Shown here one piece after another: positions 1 through 10,468 of a stretch of DNA of 64,000 nt. Under the pieces are notes generated by a model. That model had not been told where the DNA came from. It saw only the letters and a program-made list of their open reading frames with translations, and made no database searches. The DNA lies in contig NZ_RJKN01000003.1 in assembly GCF_003751265.1 (NCBI RefSeq), positions 433,879 to 497,878 on the forward strand, read 5' to 3'. The stretch's first letter is position 1. Every line of letters starts with the position of its first letter. A program made the position numbers and the translations under genes. Source of the DNA: Pseudokineococcus lusitanus (GTDB taxonomy: Bacteria > Actinomycetota > Actinomycetes > Actinomycetales > Quadrisphaeraceae).

Positions 1-1
1 G

Positions 2-265
2 CTCGCCCGCGTCGCGGGGGGCGGCCTCGAGGTCGACGCCGTGGGGCCGGCGGGCCCCGGCGCGGACCGCGCGGCCGCCGGGGCGTCGGCCGACGGCCCG
101 CCCGCCGTCGCCCCGCGGGCCCGGTCACGCCGCGCGCCGGCTCCCCCGGCCGCCCGGGAGGCGCCGGGCACGACCGCGGCGCCGGCCCCGGCGCCCGCCC
201 CGCCCACGCCCCCGGCGCCGTCCCCGAGCGCGCCCGACGACGACCCGGGCGCCCCGCCCTATTGA
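2..265 (+). CDS. xseA: Exodeoxyribonuclease VII large subunit, C-terminal end (partial)
   Basis: Only the tail of this gene is in the window; its start lies upstream. The visible reading frame begins [14 protein letters not shown], which resembles the final beta-strand segment of XseA, and continues into a long Ala/Pro-rich disordered tail ending in PY. The call rests mainly on position: xseB follows about 45 bp downstream on the same strand, and xseA-xseB is the standard bacterial order. The enzyme, with XseB, degrades single-stranded DNA into oligonucleotides. The catalytic core is not visible, so the name is an inference from context. Confidence 0.6.
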   Translation, partial: LARVAGGGLEVDAVGPAGPGADRAAAGASADGPPAVAPRARSRRAPAPPAAREAPGTTAAPAPAPAPPTPPAPSPSAPDDDPGAPPY

Positions 266-311
266 CGGGCGGCCGACCGGTGGCGTCCGTGCCCCCGCCT
301 ACCCTGGCGGC

Positions 312-548
312 ATGGCCGAGCCCTCCGCCCCCGCCCCCTCCCCCGCCGCGCTGGGCTACGAGGAGGCCCGCGACGAGCTCGTCCGTGTCGTCACCGCGCT
401 CGAGGCCGGCGGGGCGCCGCTCGAGCGCTCGCTCGAGCTGTGGGAGCGCGGCGAGGCCCTGGCCACCCGGTGCGAGGAGCTGCTCGACGGCGCCCGCGAG
501 CGGCTCGACGCGGCCGTCGAGGCCCGCGGCGGCGACCGGGACGCCTGA
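312..548 (+). CDS. xseB: Exodeoxyribonuclease VII small subunit
   Basis: A 78-residue protein of the size usual for XseB. After a short Pro/Ala-rich start it shows the family pattern: [33 protein letters not shown], then a basic/acidic helix with CEELL and RLDAAVE. Two antiparallel helices form the coiled-coil subunit that binds the XseA large subunit in exonuclease VII, which acts on single-stranded DNA. It lies just downstream of the xseA tail. The ATG at 312 is the only start that keeps the whole family domain. Actinobacterial xseB proteins are normally this short, so nothing is missing. Confidence 0.92.
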   Translation: MAEPSAPAPSPAALGYEEARDELVRVVTALEAGGAPLERSLELWERGEALATRCEELLDGARERLDAAVEARGGDRDA

Positions 549-552
549 GGTC

Positions 553-1161
553 GTGGCCGTCGCGACGGGAGGCACGGCCGTCGGCGAGGTGCCCGCCCTC
601 AAGGAGTGGGGCGCCGTCGCCCACGCGCTGCTGGCGGGCCGGCAGTGCCTCCTGCTCCGCAAGGGCGGCATCCACGAACGCCGTTTCGTCGTCGGCGCCC
701 CGCGTCCCGTGCTCTTCCCCACCGTGGCGCACAGCCACGCCGAGGACGTGCGGCCCGAGCACCACGACCTCCTGGCGCCCGGCGCGGCCGACTCGACCGA
801 CGAGCGCGTCGTCGTCCGCTGCGCGCTGGCGGTCCGCGCCGTCGTGCCCGTGGAGCGCCCCGAGCACCTCGACGAGCTGGCGCCGCTCCACGTGTGGACC
901 ACGGCGTCCGCCGCGCGACGCCTCGACTTCCGCCCCCGCCACCTGCTCACCGCCCTCGTCGTCGAGGCGCGGCCGCTGCTCGTCCCCGTCGAGGTGGCCC
1001 GGCGCCCCGAGCACCGTGGCTGCTCGAGCTGGCTCGACCTCGCGGCCGACCTCCCGGGGCGGCCGGCGCTGGGCCCGCCCGCGCTCGACGACGCCGCCCT
1101 CGCCGAGGCCGGGCGACGGGTGCGCTCCGCCGTCGGGGGGCCGGGCGACGCCGACCGCTAG
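553..1161 (+). CDS. DUF1802 family protein
   Basis: A protein of 202 residues starting at GTG 553, four bases after the xseB stop, so it is probably co-transcribed with xseB. The N-terminal ALKEW...ALLAGRQCLLLRKGGI and the following VLFPTVAHSH are typical of DUF1802, a family without an assigned function that usually opens with the same ALKEW/LLRKGG pattern. The C-terminal half contains LHVWTT and a conserved-looking LVVEARPLLVPVE stretch. No signal peptide or membrane segment is visible, so it is probably cytoplasmic. The stop TAG lies inside a CTAG tetramer next to the short sequence shared with the right end of the window. Confidence 0.75.
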   Translation: MAVATGGTAVGEVPALKEWGAVAHALLAGRQCLLLRKGGIHERRFVVGAPRPVLFPTVAHSHAEDVRPEHHDLLAPGAADSTDERVVVRCALAVRAVVPVERPEHLDELAPLHVWTTASAARRLDFRPRHLLTALVVEARPLLVPVEVARRPEHRGCSSWLDLAADLPGRPALGPPALDDAALAEAGRRVRSAVGGPGDADR

Positions 1162-1178
1162 GTGTACTGCCCAGGGAC
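1157..1178. repeat. 22-bp sequence shared with the right end of the window
   Basis: The bases gctag, one variable base, then tgtactgcccagggac occur here and again at 63900-63921 with a single mismatch. Here the element sits in the 19-bp gap between two convergent stop codons and is flanked by CTAG on both sides (1158-1161 and 1181-1184). CTAG is rare in DNA of this GC content. It may be an insertion-sequence end or an excision scar; no transposase is visible at this site. Confidence 0.5.
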
Positions 1179-1180
1179 AG

Positions 1181-1780
1181 CTAGGCGGGCGGCTCGGCGG
1201 TCGGCGCCACCTGCACGGCGGCCGCGAGCTCGGACAGCTCGGGGACGCCGGCCGTCCCGATCACCGCGTACGTGAGGTCGCCGTCGGTGCGCACCAGCGC
1301 CTGGAAGGGGGCGTCGGAACGGCGCTCCGGCGCGCGCGACCACAGCTCCCACGCCTCGCCGTCGACGTCCTGCTCGCCGGCCAGGTCGCCCTCGCGGACG
1401 ACGTCGCGCACCCACCGCTCCGTCGCGCCCGCGGTGACGCGGATGCCCGCGTAGTCGTCCGACGGCGTGACCCAGCCGACGACCCACGTCGGCAGCCCGT
1501 CCGGGCCGGACGGCTCGAGCCGCGCGGCGTTGGGGGTCCACCCCGCCGGCGCGTCCGGGACCGGCACCGCGAAGTCCACCTGCGCCGCAGCGCCCCGGGC
1601 GGTGCCGTCGACGTCGACCGGCGGCTGCTCGAGGCGGCCCGGCTGGGGCAGCAGGAGCAGCAGCGGCACGATGAAGGCGCCGAGCGCGAGGAGCGACAGG
1701 ACGACGTCGCGGGCCGCCTGCCGGGGCCGCGGGCGCTTCGGCGGCGGCACGGGCCGGCCGACGGGGGCTCGGGTGCTCAC
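1181..1780 (-). CDS. DUF4245 family membrane-anchored protein
   Basis: A 199-residue protein read from GTG 1780, preceded by a gggagga ribosome-binding site seven bases upstream; longer in-frame starts lack one. A basic N-terminus ([11 protein letters not shown]) leads into a single hydrophobic helix ([19 protein letters not shown]), followed by an extracytoplasmic domain with the DUF4245 pattern: [31 protein letters not shown] and WVRDVV. It is predicted to be an N-terminally anchored protein facing the cell wall. DUF4245 next to glpX is a recurrent actinobacterial pairing, but here the two genes are divergent and share the 260-bp upstream region. Function unknown. Confidence 0.85.
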   Translation of the reverse strand: MSTRAPVGRPVPPPKRPRPRQAARDVVLSLLALGAFIVPLLLLLPQPGRLEQPPVDVDGTARGAAAQVDFAVPVPDAPAGWTPNAARLEPSGPDGLPTWVVGWVTPSDDYAGIRVTAGATERWVRDVVREGDLAGEQDVDGEAWELWSRAPERRSDAPFQALVRTDGDLTYAVIGTAGVPELSELAAAVQVAPTAEPPA

Positions 1781-1933
1781 GCCCCCATCCTCCCCCGGAC
1801 GCCGCGGCGGCCCGCCGCCGCCCGTCCCGGCCCGCGACCGGGCCGGCGTCGTCGGCCCGGGGACGTGCCGCACCTCACGTCCCCGGACCGCCCGGCGGCC
1901 TCGTCGGCCCCCGGTCGGCGGGACCCGCGCCGC

Positions 1934-1939
1934 TACGCT
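1934..1939 (+). promoter_or_regulatory. Possible -10 box for glpX
   Basis: TACGCT has the T-A-n-n-n-T form usual in actinobacterial promoters and lies about 100 bases upstream of the glpX ATG, in the divergent region. No convincing -35 hexamer is visible. Low confidence. Confidence 0.25.
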
Positions 1940-2040
1940 CCCCGTGCCCCGTCGACGGCCGGGGGCGCCCCGGGCCGACGCCCGGCAGGGCCCCCGACGG
2001 ACCGTCGACGAGCGCGCCCCGACGACGACGGAGGACCCCC

Positions 2041-3087
2041 ATGACGCACGCCACCTCGCTGCCGCCCTCGCTGGCCGTGGGCCAGCAGGCCCCCGACCGC
2101 AACCTCGGGCTGGAGCTCGTCCGCGTCACCGAGGCCGCCGCGATGGCGGCGGGGCGCTGGGTGGGCCGCGGCGACAAGGACGGCGCGGACGGCGCGGCGG
2201 TCAACGCCATGCGGCGCCTCATCAGCACGGTTGAAATGGACGGCACGGTCGTCATCGGCGAGGGCGAGAAGGACGAGGCGCCCATGCTCTTCAACGGCGA
2301 GCAGGTCGGCGACGGCTCCGGGGCCGCGTGCGACGTCGCCGTCGACCCCATCGACGGCACGCGGCTCTGCGCCCTCGGCATGCCGAACGCCGTGGCGGTC
2401 ATCGCCGTCGCCGAGCGCGGGGCCATGTACGACCCCAGCGCCGTCTTCTACATGGACAAGCTGGCCACCGGGCCGGAGGCGGCCGACGTCGTCGACATCC
2501 GTCTGCCGGTGAAGGAGAACGTCCGCCGTCTCGCGCGCGCCAAGGGCTGCGCCGTCGGCGACGTCACCGTCGTCGTCCTCGACCGCCCCCGCCACGAGGG
2601 CCTCGTCACCGAGATCCGCGAGGCCGGCGCGCGCATCCACTTCATCCCCGACGGCGACGTCGCCGGCGCGATCATGGCCGCGCGCCCGGGCACCGGCATC
2701 GACCTCATGCTCGGCATCGGCGGGACGCCGGAGGGCATCATCGCCGCCTGCGCGCTCAAGGCCCTCGGCGGCGTCCTCCAGGGACGGCTGTGGCCCAAGG
2801 ACGACGAGGAGCGGCAGCGCGCGCTCGACGCCGGCCACGACCTCGACCGGGTGCTCACGACCGACGACCTCGTCCGCGGCGACAACTGCTACTTCGTCGC
2901 CACCGGCATCACCGACGGCGAGCTCGTCCGCGGCGTGCGCTACGGCGGCGGGACCGTGCGGACGCAGAGCCTCGTCATGCGCTCGAAGTCCGGCACCATC
3001 CGGACCGTGGAGAGCGAGCACCGGCTGACCAAGCTGCAGGCCTACGCGGCGGTGGACTTCTCCGGCACGGGCGGGCGGACCGCGTGA
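2041..3087 (+). CDS. glpX: Class II fructose-1,6-bisphosphatase
   Basis: 348 residues, full family length. It hydrolyses fructose 1,6-bisphosphate to fructose 6-phosphate in gluconeogenesis, in the cytoplasm, using divalent metal. The metal and phosphate signatures are clear: [11 protein letters not shown] at about residues 73-83 and VDPIDGT at 101-107, followed by GIGGTPEG and a C-terminal VRGVRY block that contributes to substrate binding. The ATG follows ggagga with good spacing. In many actinobacteria this is the only FBPase, and it lies near fumarase as here. The next gene starts inside its stop codon, so a sugar kinase is translationally coupled to it. Confidence 0.96.
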   Translation: MTHATSLPPSLAVGQQAPDRNLGLELVRVTEAAAMAAGRWVGRGDKDGADGAAVNAMRRLISTVEMDGTVVIGEGEKDEAPMLFNGEQVGDGSGAACDVAVDPIDGTRLCALGMPNAVAVIAVAERGAMYDPSAVFYMDKLATGPEAADVVDIRLPVKENVRRLARAKGCAVGDVTVVVLDRPRHEGLVTEIREAGARIHFIPDGDVAGAIMAARPGTGIDLMLGIGGTPEGIIAACALKALGGVLQGRLWPKDDEERQRALDAGHDLDRVLTTDDLVRGDNCYFVATGITDGELVRGVRYGGGTVRTQSLVMRSKSGTIRTVESEHRLTKLQAYAAVDFSGTGGRTA

Positions 3088-4058
3088 GGGCCGACGCCGC
3101 GGGCGGCGGCCCGCGCGCGCTCGTCGTCGGCGACACGCTCGTCGACGTCGTCCACCCCGCCGGCGGCGACGCCGGGCCGGTCGAGCACCCGGGCGGCAGC
3201 GCCGCCAACGTCGCCCTCGGCCTGGCGCGTCTGGGCCGTCCCGTGGACCTGCTCGGCCGCCTGGCGGACGACGCACGGGGCCGACGGGTCGCCGACCACC
3301 TCACCGGGGACGGCGTCCACCTCGCCGCGGGGCTGCTGCCCGCGTCCGACGACGTCCGCACCCCGACGGCGCAGGCGCACCTCGGGGCGGACGGCGGCGC
3401 ACGCTACGAGTTCGACCTGGCGTGGGAGCTCGAGGCCGACGACCTCGCGTGCATCACGGCGGGCGAGCCGCCGCTGGTCGTCTGCACGGGCTCCCTCGCG
3501 ACCGCCCTCGAGCCGGGCGCGACCCAGGTGGAGGGCCTCCTCGACGCCCTGCGCCCGACGACGACCGTGGTCCTCGACCCCAACCTGCGCCCGTCGCTCA
3601 TGGGCACGCCCGAGGAGGTCCGCCCGCGCGTCGAGGCCCTCGTGACGACCTCGGACGTCGTCAAGCTCAGCGACGAGGACGCCGGGTGGCTGTTCCCGGA
3701 CCGCGACCCGGCCGACGTCGTCCGCTCCTGGCTGGGCCTCGGCCCGGCCCTCGTCGTGCTCACCCGCGGCGGGGAGGGTGCGCTGGCCGTCTGCGCCGCG
3801 GGCGAGGTGGACGAGCCCGGCCGGACGGTGGACGTCGCGGACACCGTCGGCGCCGGCGACTCCTTCACCGGCGGCCTCGTCGACGCGCTGTGGTCGGAGG
3901 GCCTGCTCGGCGCGGACCGGCGGACGGCGCTGGCGGCCGTCGACCTCGAGGTGCTCGGGCGGTGCGTGGCCGCGGCCACCGACGTCGCCGCCGTCACCGT
4001 GTCGCGGCCCGGGGCCGACCCGCCCCGTCGCGACGAGCTGCCCCGCAGCGGCTCCTGA
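3084..4058 (+). CDS. PfkB-family carbohydrate kinase (fructokinase-like)
   Basis: 324 residues starting at GTG 3084, overlapping the glpX stop by four bases (GTGA). Both ribokinase/PfkB signatures are present: an N-terminal [15 protein letters not shown] (about residues 35-49) and a C-terminal [13 protein letters not shown] (about 254-266) carrying the catalytic aspartate and anion hole. [11 protein letters not shown] and [10 protein letters not shown] are typical of fructokinases in this superfamily. It is predicted to phosphorylate a sugar using ATP. The substrate cannot be read from sequence; fructose is the best guess given its coupling to glpX. A ribokinase or another PfkB member is possible. 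Confidence 0.85.
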   Translation: MRADAAGGGPRALVVGDTLVDVVHPAGGDAGPVEHPGGSAANVALGLARLGRPVDLLGRLADDARGRRVADHLTGDGVHLAAGLLPASDDVRTPTAQAHLGADGGARYEFDLAWELEADDLACITAGEPPLVVCTGSLATALEPGATQVEGLLDALRPTTTVVLDPNLRPSLMGTPEEVRPRVEALVTTSDVVKLSDEDAGWLFPDRDPADVVRSWLGLGPALVVLTRGGEGALAVCAAGEVDEPGRTVDVADTVGAGDSFTGGLVDALWSEGLLGADRRTALAAVDLEVLGRCVAAATDVAAVTVSRPGADPPRRDELPRSGS

Positions 4059-4143
4059 CCCCGGCGGGGTCACCGGCGGGGGCGCACCGGCGCGCCCCCC
4101 GCGGCCGGGCCGCCCCCTGCCCGGCCCGGCCGCCCGCTGGGGT

Positions 4144-4178
4144 CCCCCGCGGGGCCCGGCGGCCGGGCCCTGCGGGGG
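4144..4178. terminator. Strong hairpin between convergent genes
   Basis: Nested arms: cccccgc (4144-4150) pairs with gcggggg (4172-4178), and gggcccgg (4152-4159) pairs with ccgggccc (4163-4170) around a 3-base loop. It sits between the stops of the PfkB kinase and the minus-strand ABC ATPase and could serve both. A smaller gacccc/ggggtc stem overlaps the kinase stop at 4057-4071. Confidence 0.6.
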
Positions 4179-4185
4179 CGTCGTC

Positions 4186-5448
4186 CTAGACCGCGGCCCC
4201 CTCGGCGGCGCGGGCCCGCGAGCGCTCGAGGGCCTCGCGCCGGGCCTCCTCGCTCTCGCGGGCGATCTGCTCGGCCCGGCCCTCGTCCCGCGTGAGGCTC
4301 CGGCCCGACGCCGGGTCGAAGAGGTGCAGGCTCGCCGGGTCGAACCACAGGCGCGCGCGGTCGCCGTCGCGCACCCGGCTGCGGGCGTCGAGCGTGACGA
4401 CCATCTGGTGGCGCATGCTCTCGCCGTCGAGCTCCTTGTCCAGCTCGGCGAGCTTGGCCGCCACCCGCTCGTCCGGCGTGAACGGCACGTAGGCGTAGAG
4501 CTCGTTGCCGAGCCACTCCGTCACGTCGACGTCCACCTCGAACGTCGTGCCGCGCTCGGCCCGCGAGCCCTCGAGCACCGAGGCGTCCTCGACGTGCTCG
4601 GGCCGCAGGCCCGCGATGAGGAACTCCGCCCCGCGCGCCCGCTCCGCCACCTCCGGCGTGATCTCGACGGAGCCGAAGGGCAGCGTGAGGGTGGTGCCCT
4701 CCAGCTGCGCGGGCAGGAAGTTCATCGGCGGGGAGCCGATGAAGCCGGCGACGAAGAGGTTGACGGGCTCCTCGTAGAGCTCGCGCGGGCTGGCGACCTG
4801 CTGCAGCTCGCCCTTGCGCAGGACGGCCACCCGGTCGCCCAGCGTCATCGCCTCGGTCTGGTCGTGGGTGACGTAGATGGTCGTCGTGCCGAGCCGCCGC
4901 TGCATGCGCGCGATCTCCGTGCGCATCTGGCCGCGCAGCTTGGCGTCGAGGTTGGACAGCGGCTCGTCGAAGAGGAAGGCGTCCGCCTGGCGCACGATGG
5001 CCCGCCCCATGGCCACGCGCTGGCGCTGGCCGCCGGAGAGGTTGGCCGGCTTGCGCTCGAGGTGCTCGCGCAGCTCGAGGAGGTCGGCCGCCTCGTTGAC
5101 CCGCTTGGTCACCTCCGCGTCGGAGTGCTTGCCCTTGGCCAGCCGCAGCGGGAAGGCGATGTTCTCGAACACCGACAGGTGCGGGTAGAGGGCGTAGTTC
5201 TGGAACACCATCGCGAGGTTGCGGTCGCGGGGCGCCTTGTCGTTGACGCGCTTCCCGCCGATGGTGAGGTCGCCGTCGGTGATGTCCTCGAGGCCGACGA
5301 CCATCCGCAGGAGCGTGGACTTCCCGCAGCCGGAGGGCCCGACGAGGATGACGAACTCGCCGTCGGCGATGTCGAGGCTGACGTCGTTGACGGCCGGGAA
5401 GCCGTCCCCGTACTTCTTGACGATGTTCTGCAGGGTGATGCCGGCCAT
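4186..5448 (-). CDS. sugC: ABC transporter ATP-binding protein, SugC/UgpC/MsmK type
   Basis: 420 residues with an N-terminal ATPase domain and a C-terminal regulatory TOBE/OB region, the layout of CUT1 sugar importers. Visible motifs: Walker [10 protein letters not shown] (37-45), signature [14 protein letters not shown] (about 137), Walker [12 protein letters not shown], and the switch histidine in YVTHDQTEA. It powers the adjacent two permeases. The last gene of a four-gene minus-strand operon (binding protein, two permeases, ATPase). The C-terminus carries a long charged, Glu/Arg-rich extension after the family domain. ATG start with a ggagag site upstream. In some actinobacteria one such ATPase serves several importers. 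Confidence 0.92.
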   Translation of the reverse strand: MAGITLQNIVKKYGDGFPAVNDVSLDIADGEFVILVGPSGCGKSTLLRMVVGLEDITDGDLTIGGKRVNDKAPRDRNLAMVFQNYALYPHLSVFENIAFPLRLAKGKHSDAEVTKRVNEAADLLELREHLERKPANLSGGQRQRVAMGRAIVRQADAFLFDEPLSNLDAKLRGQMRTEIARMQRRLGTTTIYVTHDQTEAMTLGDRVAVLRKGELQQVASPRELYEEPVNLFVAGFIGSPPMNFLPAQLEGTTLTLPFGSVEITPEVAERARGAEFLIAGLRPEHVEDASVLEGSRAERGTTFEVDVDVTEWLGNELYAYVPFTPDERVAAKLAELDKELDGESMRHQMVVTLDARSRVRDGDRARLWFDPASLHLFDPASGRSLTRDEGRAEQIARESEEARREALERSRARAAEGAAV

Positions 5449-5490
5449 GTCGGCTCTCCTTCTCCGCGGTGACTGGGGTGGGCCCGGGCG

Positions 5491-6342
5491 TCAGCCCTTG
5501 ACGGCGCCGTTCGTGAGGCCGGCGACGATCCGCCGCTGGAAGACGAGCACGATGATGACGACGGGGATGGTGACGATGACGGCGGCGGCCGACGTCGCCC
5601 CCGTCGGCTCCTCGAACTGCGAGGCGCCGGTGAAGAAGGCGAGCGCCGCCGGCACGGGCCGGGACGCGTCGGTCGACGTCAGCGAGATGCCGAAGACGAA
5701 GTCGTTCCAGGCGAGGAAGAACGCGATGATGGCCGTGGTGAAGACGCCGGGCACGGCCAGCGGGACGATCACCTTGATGAAGGCCTGCCACGTCGTGGCG
5801 CCGTCCACCTGGGCCGCCTGCTCCATGTCCCAGGGGATCTCGCGGAAGAAGGCCGACAGCGTCCAGATGGCCAGCGGCAGGGTCACCGCCAGGTACGGGA
5901 TGATGAGGCCCGGCCAGGTGTCGTAGAGGCCGATGGTCCGCCAGATGTTGAACAGCGGCGTGACGATGGAGATGACGGGGAAGATCGCCACGGCGAGGGC
6001 CGTCGTCAGCAGCAGCTTCTTGCCGGGGAACTGCAGGCGGGAGACCGCGTAGGCGGTGAGCGTCGCCAGCACGACGGCGATGAGCGTCGCGATGAGGGCG
6101 ATGCCGATCGAGTTCCGCAGGGCCGGCAGGAAGAGCTCGGACGCGTCACCGGTGATGATGAGCCGGTAGTTGTCCCACGTCACCTCGCTCGGCAGGAACT
6201 GGTTCTCCGTGAGGCCCGCGTTCGTCTTGAGGCTCAGCGAGAGGATCCACGCCACGGGGAAGAGCGCGTAGACGACGATCGCCGCCCCCGCCACGTACCA
6301 GAGCACCTTCTCGCGGGTCGACATGCGCACGCCCATGCTCAC
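5491..6342 (-). CDS. sugB: Carbohydrate ABC permease, SugB/MalG type
   Basis: 283 residues with six predicted membrane helices, beginning with a hydrophobic stretch ([22 protein letters not shown]). The cytoplasmic EAA loop that docks on the ATPase is visible as [26 protein letters not shown], split here only for reading: EQAAQVDGA then TTWQAF. The MalG-type order [16 protein letters not shown] and AWNDFVF is intact. Its ATG overlaps the stop of the upstream permease gene by four bases, indicating coupled translation. With SugA it forms the membrane channel of a CUT1 importer. Confidence 0.92.
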   Translation of the reverse strand: MSMGVRMSTREKVLWYVAGAAIVVYALFPVAWILSLSLKTNAGLTENQFLPSEVTWDNYRLIITGDASELFLPALRNSIGIALIATLIAVVLATLTAYAVSRLQFPGKKLLLTTALAVAIFPVISIVTPLFNIWRTIGLYDTWPGLIIPYLAVTLPLAIWTLSAFFREIPWDMEQAAQVDGATTWQAFIKVIVPLAVPGVFTTAIIAFFLAWNDFVFGISLTSTDASRPVPAALAFFTGASQFEEPTGATSAAAVIVTIPVVIIVLVFQRRIVAGLTNGAVKG

Positions 6343-7364
6343 TCACCCCTCTGCCGGGACAGGTCGACCTTGAAGACCTTGACGAAGAGCACGGCGATGA
6401 GGACCACCAGGAGGAACAGCAGGACGGAGATGGCCGAGCCGAGGCCGACCTCCTGCCGCTGGATGGTCTGCCGGTAGGCCAGGAAGGCCAGCGTCTCGGT
6501 GCCGTTGGTGCCGGCCGTCATGATGAAGACGTTGTCGAAGATGCGGACCGCGTCGAGCGTGCGGAACAGCAGGGCCACCATGATGGCGGCCTTCATGTTG
6601 GGCAGCGTGACCTTCCGCAGCCGCTCCCAGAAGGTCGCGCCATCGACCCGCGCCGCCTCCTGGAGGTCCTCCGGCACCTGCGCCAGACCGGCCAGCAGGA
6701 GCAGCGAGATGAACGGCGTCGTCTTCCAGATCTCCGAGAGCATGATGACGACGAGCGAGCTGCTGCGCTCCGCGAACCAGTTGAAGTCGTCGCCCACGAA
6801 GGGCAGCCACTGGTTGACGAAGCCGGAGTTCAGGTCGAAGGCGTAGAACCAGGCGAAGGCCGAGACGACCGTGATGATCGCGTACGGGATGAGGATCGCC
6901 GTCCGCAGCACGGGCCGCAGGGTCGTGATCGCCTTGTGCATGACCATCGCCAGCGCGAAGCCGAGGACCAGCTCGACGGCCACCGTGATGACGGTGATGT
7001 AGCCCGTCGTCGCGAAGGCCCGCCACCACAGGGGGTCGGACAGGATGGTGATGTAGTTCTGCAGCCCGACGAAGGACCGCTGGTCCGGCGCCGTGAGGCG
7101 GTAGCTGAAGAGCGAGTCGTACGCCGCCAGGAGCATCGGGTAGGCGACGACGCCGATCATCACGAGGAACGCCGGCGCCACGAGCAGCAGCCCGAGGTTG
7201 CGCTCGCCCCTGGCCCGGTCGGTCAGCGGCGGCTTGCCGCCCGCGCGCCGAGCCCGGCGCTCCTGCTCGCCGGACGGCCGGGGGTCGACCGCGTCGCGGC
7301 CGTCCCCGGTCGCGTCCGCGCCGGCCCGCGAGGAGCCGCTCGTCGTGGGTCTCGTCGCGCTCAC
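6339..7364 (-). CDS. sugA: Carbohydrate ABC permease, SugA/MalF type
   Basis: 341 residues from GTG 7364, which overlaps the binding-protein stop (GTGA). The first 60 residues are polar and Arg/Gly-rich, then come six predicted membrane helices starting [20 protein letters not shown]. The EAA loop is clear ([18 protein letters not shown], then RKVTLPNM). It pairs with the downstream MalG-type permease. The polar N-terminal extension is longer than in most MalF-type proteins and could mean the true start lies downstream, but the overlap with the upstream stop favours this start. Confidence 0.9.
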   Translation of the reverse strand: MSATRPTTSGSSRAGADATGDGRDAVDPRPSGEQERRARRAGGKPPLTDRARGERNLGLLLVAPAFLVMIGVVAYPMLLAAYDSLFSYRLTAPDQRSFVGLQNYITILSDPLWWRAFATTGYITVITVAVELVLGFALAMVMHKAITTLRPVLRTAILIPYAIITVVSAFAWFYAFDLNSGFVNQWLPFVGDDFNWFAERSSSLVVIMLSEIWKTTPFISLLLLAGLAQVPEDLQEAARVDGATFWERLRKVTLPNMKAAIMVALLFRTLDAVRIFDNVFIMTAGTNGTETLAFLAYRQTIQRQEVGLGSAISVLLFLLVVLIAVLFVKVFKVDLSRQRGE

Positions 7365-8737
7365 AGCAGGGCCTCCCCGCGCAGCACCTCGGTGATGAGC
7401 TCGGTCGAGACCGCCGGGGTGCTCCCCGGGTCCGCCGTCTCGGGCCGCCAGGTGCGCTGGATGCCCGTCGAGACGACGTCGTAGAAGGGCGTCTGCGGCC
7501 GGGGCGCGGCGAGCTGCGTCGACTCCTGGATGGTCGGGGCCATCGGGTAGTCCTCCAGCAGGCTCTCGTCGTCGAAGGCCGCGGCGTTGGACGGCGGGTT
7601 GCCGTTCGAGGCGAAGTAGTACGTCTGGTTCTCCACCGACGCGATGCACTGCGCGGCCTCGTAGGCGAGGTCGGGGTCGTCGGTGAAGGCGCCGATGCCG
7701 AGGTTGATGCCGCCGTACGGCGTCGCCGGCTCGGTCTCCGCGTCGACGCGCGGGTAGAGGGTCCAGCCGTAGTCGTCGAGGACGGACTGGTCGAGGCTGC
7801 CCTGCTCGACGAGCGTCTGGCCGCGGGCCCAGACGTACGGCCAGTTGACCATGAAGCCGCCGCTGTCCGACTCGAAGAGCGCGGCGCTGGCGTCCTCGTC
7901 CGCCGTCGACAGCTGCGGGCCGCCGACCCCGGCGTCCGCGATGCGCTGCATGATCGCGGCGGCCTGCTGGCCCTCGGGGCTGTCGAGGTCGACCTGGATC
8001 TCGTCGGCCGGTGCCTCGGGGTTGGCGAGGACGTCGCCGCCCTGGGAGACGACGAGGGCGTTGACCCACACCGTCATCGACTCGGCGGCACGGCCCTGGA
8101 CGCCGACCGTCGTCCCCGTCGCCTCGGCGGCGTCGATGACCTGGTCCCACGTGACCGGCTCGCTCATGTCGAGGCCCGCCTCCTCGGCCACCGACTGGCG
8201 GTACCAGAGCAGCTGGGTGTTGGCCCAGAACGGCACCGTGACGAGCTCGTCGGCGTAGGTGGCACCCGCGAGCGCGCCGTCCAGGACCCCCTCGCTGACG
8301 GCCTCCTGCACCTCCGGCGGCATGGGGGCGAAGAAGCCCGCCTCGCTGAACTCGGGGATGAAGGGCGGGTCGAGGCTCATGATGTCGACGGAGGAGTCCC
8401 CCGCCACGAGCCGTCGGACGAGCTGCTCGCGCTGGCCCTGCGGGTTGTTCGGCAGGATCTGCACGTTGAGCGCGAAGCGCCCCTGGTTGGCCTCGGTGCA
8501 GCGCCGCGCGATCTCCTGCTGGCCGCCCGAGTCCGGGTTGATGTACCAGTTGAGGACGGGCGTGCCGTCGGCGGTGACCTCCTGGCTCTCCCCGCTGCCG
8601 CACGAGACGAGCAGCGCGCCGGCGACGACGACGGCCGCGGGCACCGCGGCGGTGCGACGCACAGGCCCCGCCCGCCGTCGTTCCCGCCGTCGCGCCGTGC
8701 CTGCTCGGCCGGACTGCTGCCCCGGGCGTCCTGTCAC
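7361..8737 (-). CDS. lpqY: Extracellular sugar-binding lipoprotein, LpqY-like
   Basis: 458 residues from GTG 8737, with aaggag eight bases upstream. The N-terminus has an Arg-rich stretch, a hydrophobic segment and a lipobox ending in LLVSC, so it is an exported lipoprotein. Several stretches match what I remember of mycobacterial LpqY, the trehalose-binding lipoprotein: IARRCTEANQGRF, EQLVRRLVAGDSSVDIMSLD, NTQLLWYR, VWVNALVVSQGGDVL and VNWPYVWARG. Together with the two permeases and ATPase it forms an LpqY-SugABC-type importer. Trehalose is the likely substrate by homology; a related alpha-glucoside is possible. Confidence 0.85.
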   Translation of the reverse strand: MTGRPGQQSGRAGTARRRERRRAGPVRRTAAVPAAVVVAGALLVSCGSGESQEVTADGTPVLNWYINPDSGGQQEIARRCTEANQGRFALNVQILPNNPQGQREQLVRRLVAGDSSVDIMSLDPPFIPEFSEAGFFAPMPPEVQEAVSEGVLDGALAGATYADELVTVPFWANTQLLWYRQSVAEEAGLDMSEPVTWDQVIDAAEATGTTVGVQGRAAESMTVWVNALVVSQGGDVLANPEAPADEIQVDLDSPEGQQAAAIMQRIADAGVGGPQLSTADEDASAALFESDSGGFMVNWPYVWARGQTLVEQGSLDQSVLDDYGWTLYPRVDAETEPATPYGGINLGIGAFTDDPDLAYEAAQCIASVENQTYYFASNGNPPSNAAAFDDESLLEDYPMAPTIQESTQLAAPRPQTPFYDVVSTGIQRTWRPETADPGSTPAVSTELITEVLRGEALL

Positions 8738-8746
8738 GGCGGGCTC

Positions 8747-8760
8747 CTTCGACGTCGAAG
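8747..8760. promoter_or_regulatory. 14-bp perfect palindrome at the lpqY ribosome-binding site
   Basis: CTTCGACGTCGAAG is a perfect palindrome whose end abuts the aaggag ribosome-binding site of the lpqY-like gene (start 8737). It could be an operator for a LacI- or GntR-type regulator or a small RNA stem that hides the ribosome-binding site. Confidence 0.45.
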
Positions 8761-8768
8761 AGATGCGT

Positions 8769-8802
8769 GCCGCACACCCTGCCCCCACGTCCGGTGTGCG
8801 GC
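8769..8802. promoter_or_regulatory. 10-bp inverted repeat upstream of lpqY
   Basis: gccgcacacc (8769-8778) and ggtgtgcggc (8793-8802) are exact inverted copies separated by 14 bases, 30-65 bases upstream of the lpqY start. As DNA it could bind a dimeric repressor; as RNA it would form a leader hairpin. The partner regulator is not in this neighbourhood. Confidence 0.45.
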
Positions 8803-8943
8803 AACCGTCCGTGACCGTCCCGTCACCTCGGCGCCCGGGCGTCGCCGGGGCCGGTGCGGGGCGTGACGCACGTCGCGCCGCCGGCGCCGGACGCGGGGCG
8901 CGCCCCCGCCCGGCGACCCCCGCCGGCACGGCACGATGGCGCC

Positions 8944-10377
<1,434 letters not shown>

Positions 10378-10390
10378 CGTCCCGTCCCGG

Positions 10391-10438
10391 CACGACGACG
10401 CCCCGGTCCCCCGCGAGGGGGGCCGGGGCGTCGTCGTG
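10391..10438. terminator. Bidirectional terminator after fumC
   Basis: A 16-bp perfect stem: cacgacgacgccccgg (10391-10406) pairs with its complement at 10423-10438, and the intervening C-run and G-run extend the stem. It lies between the convergent fumC and SLT-like genes. Confidence 0.8.
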
Positions 10439-10468
10439 CGGCGCGGCCGGGCGGGGCCGGCGGACGGC

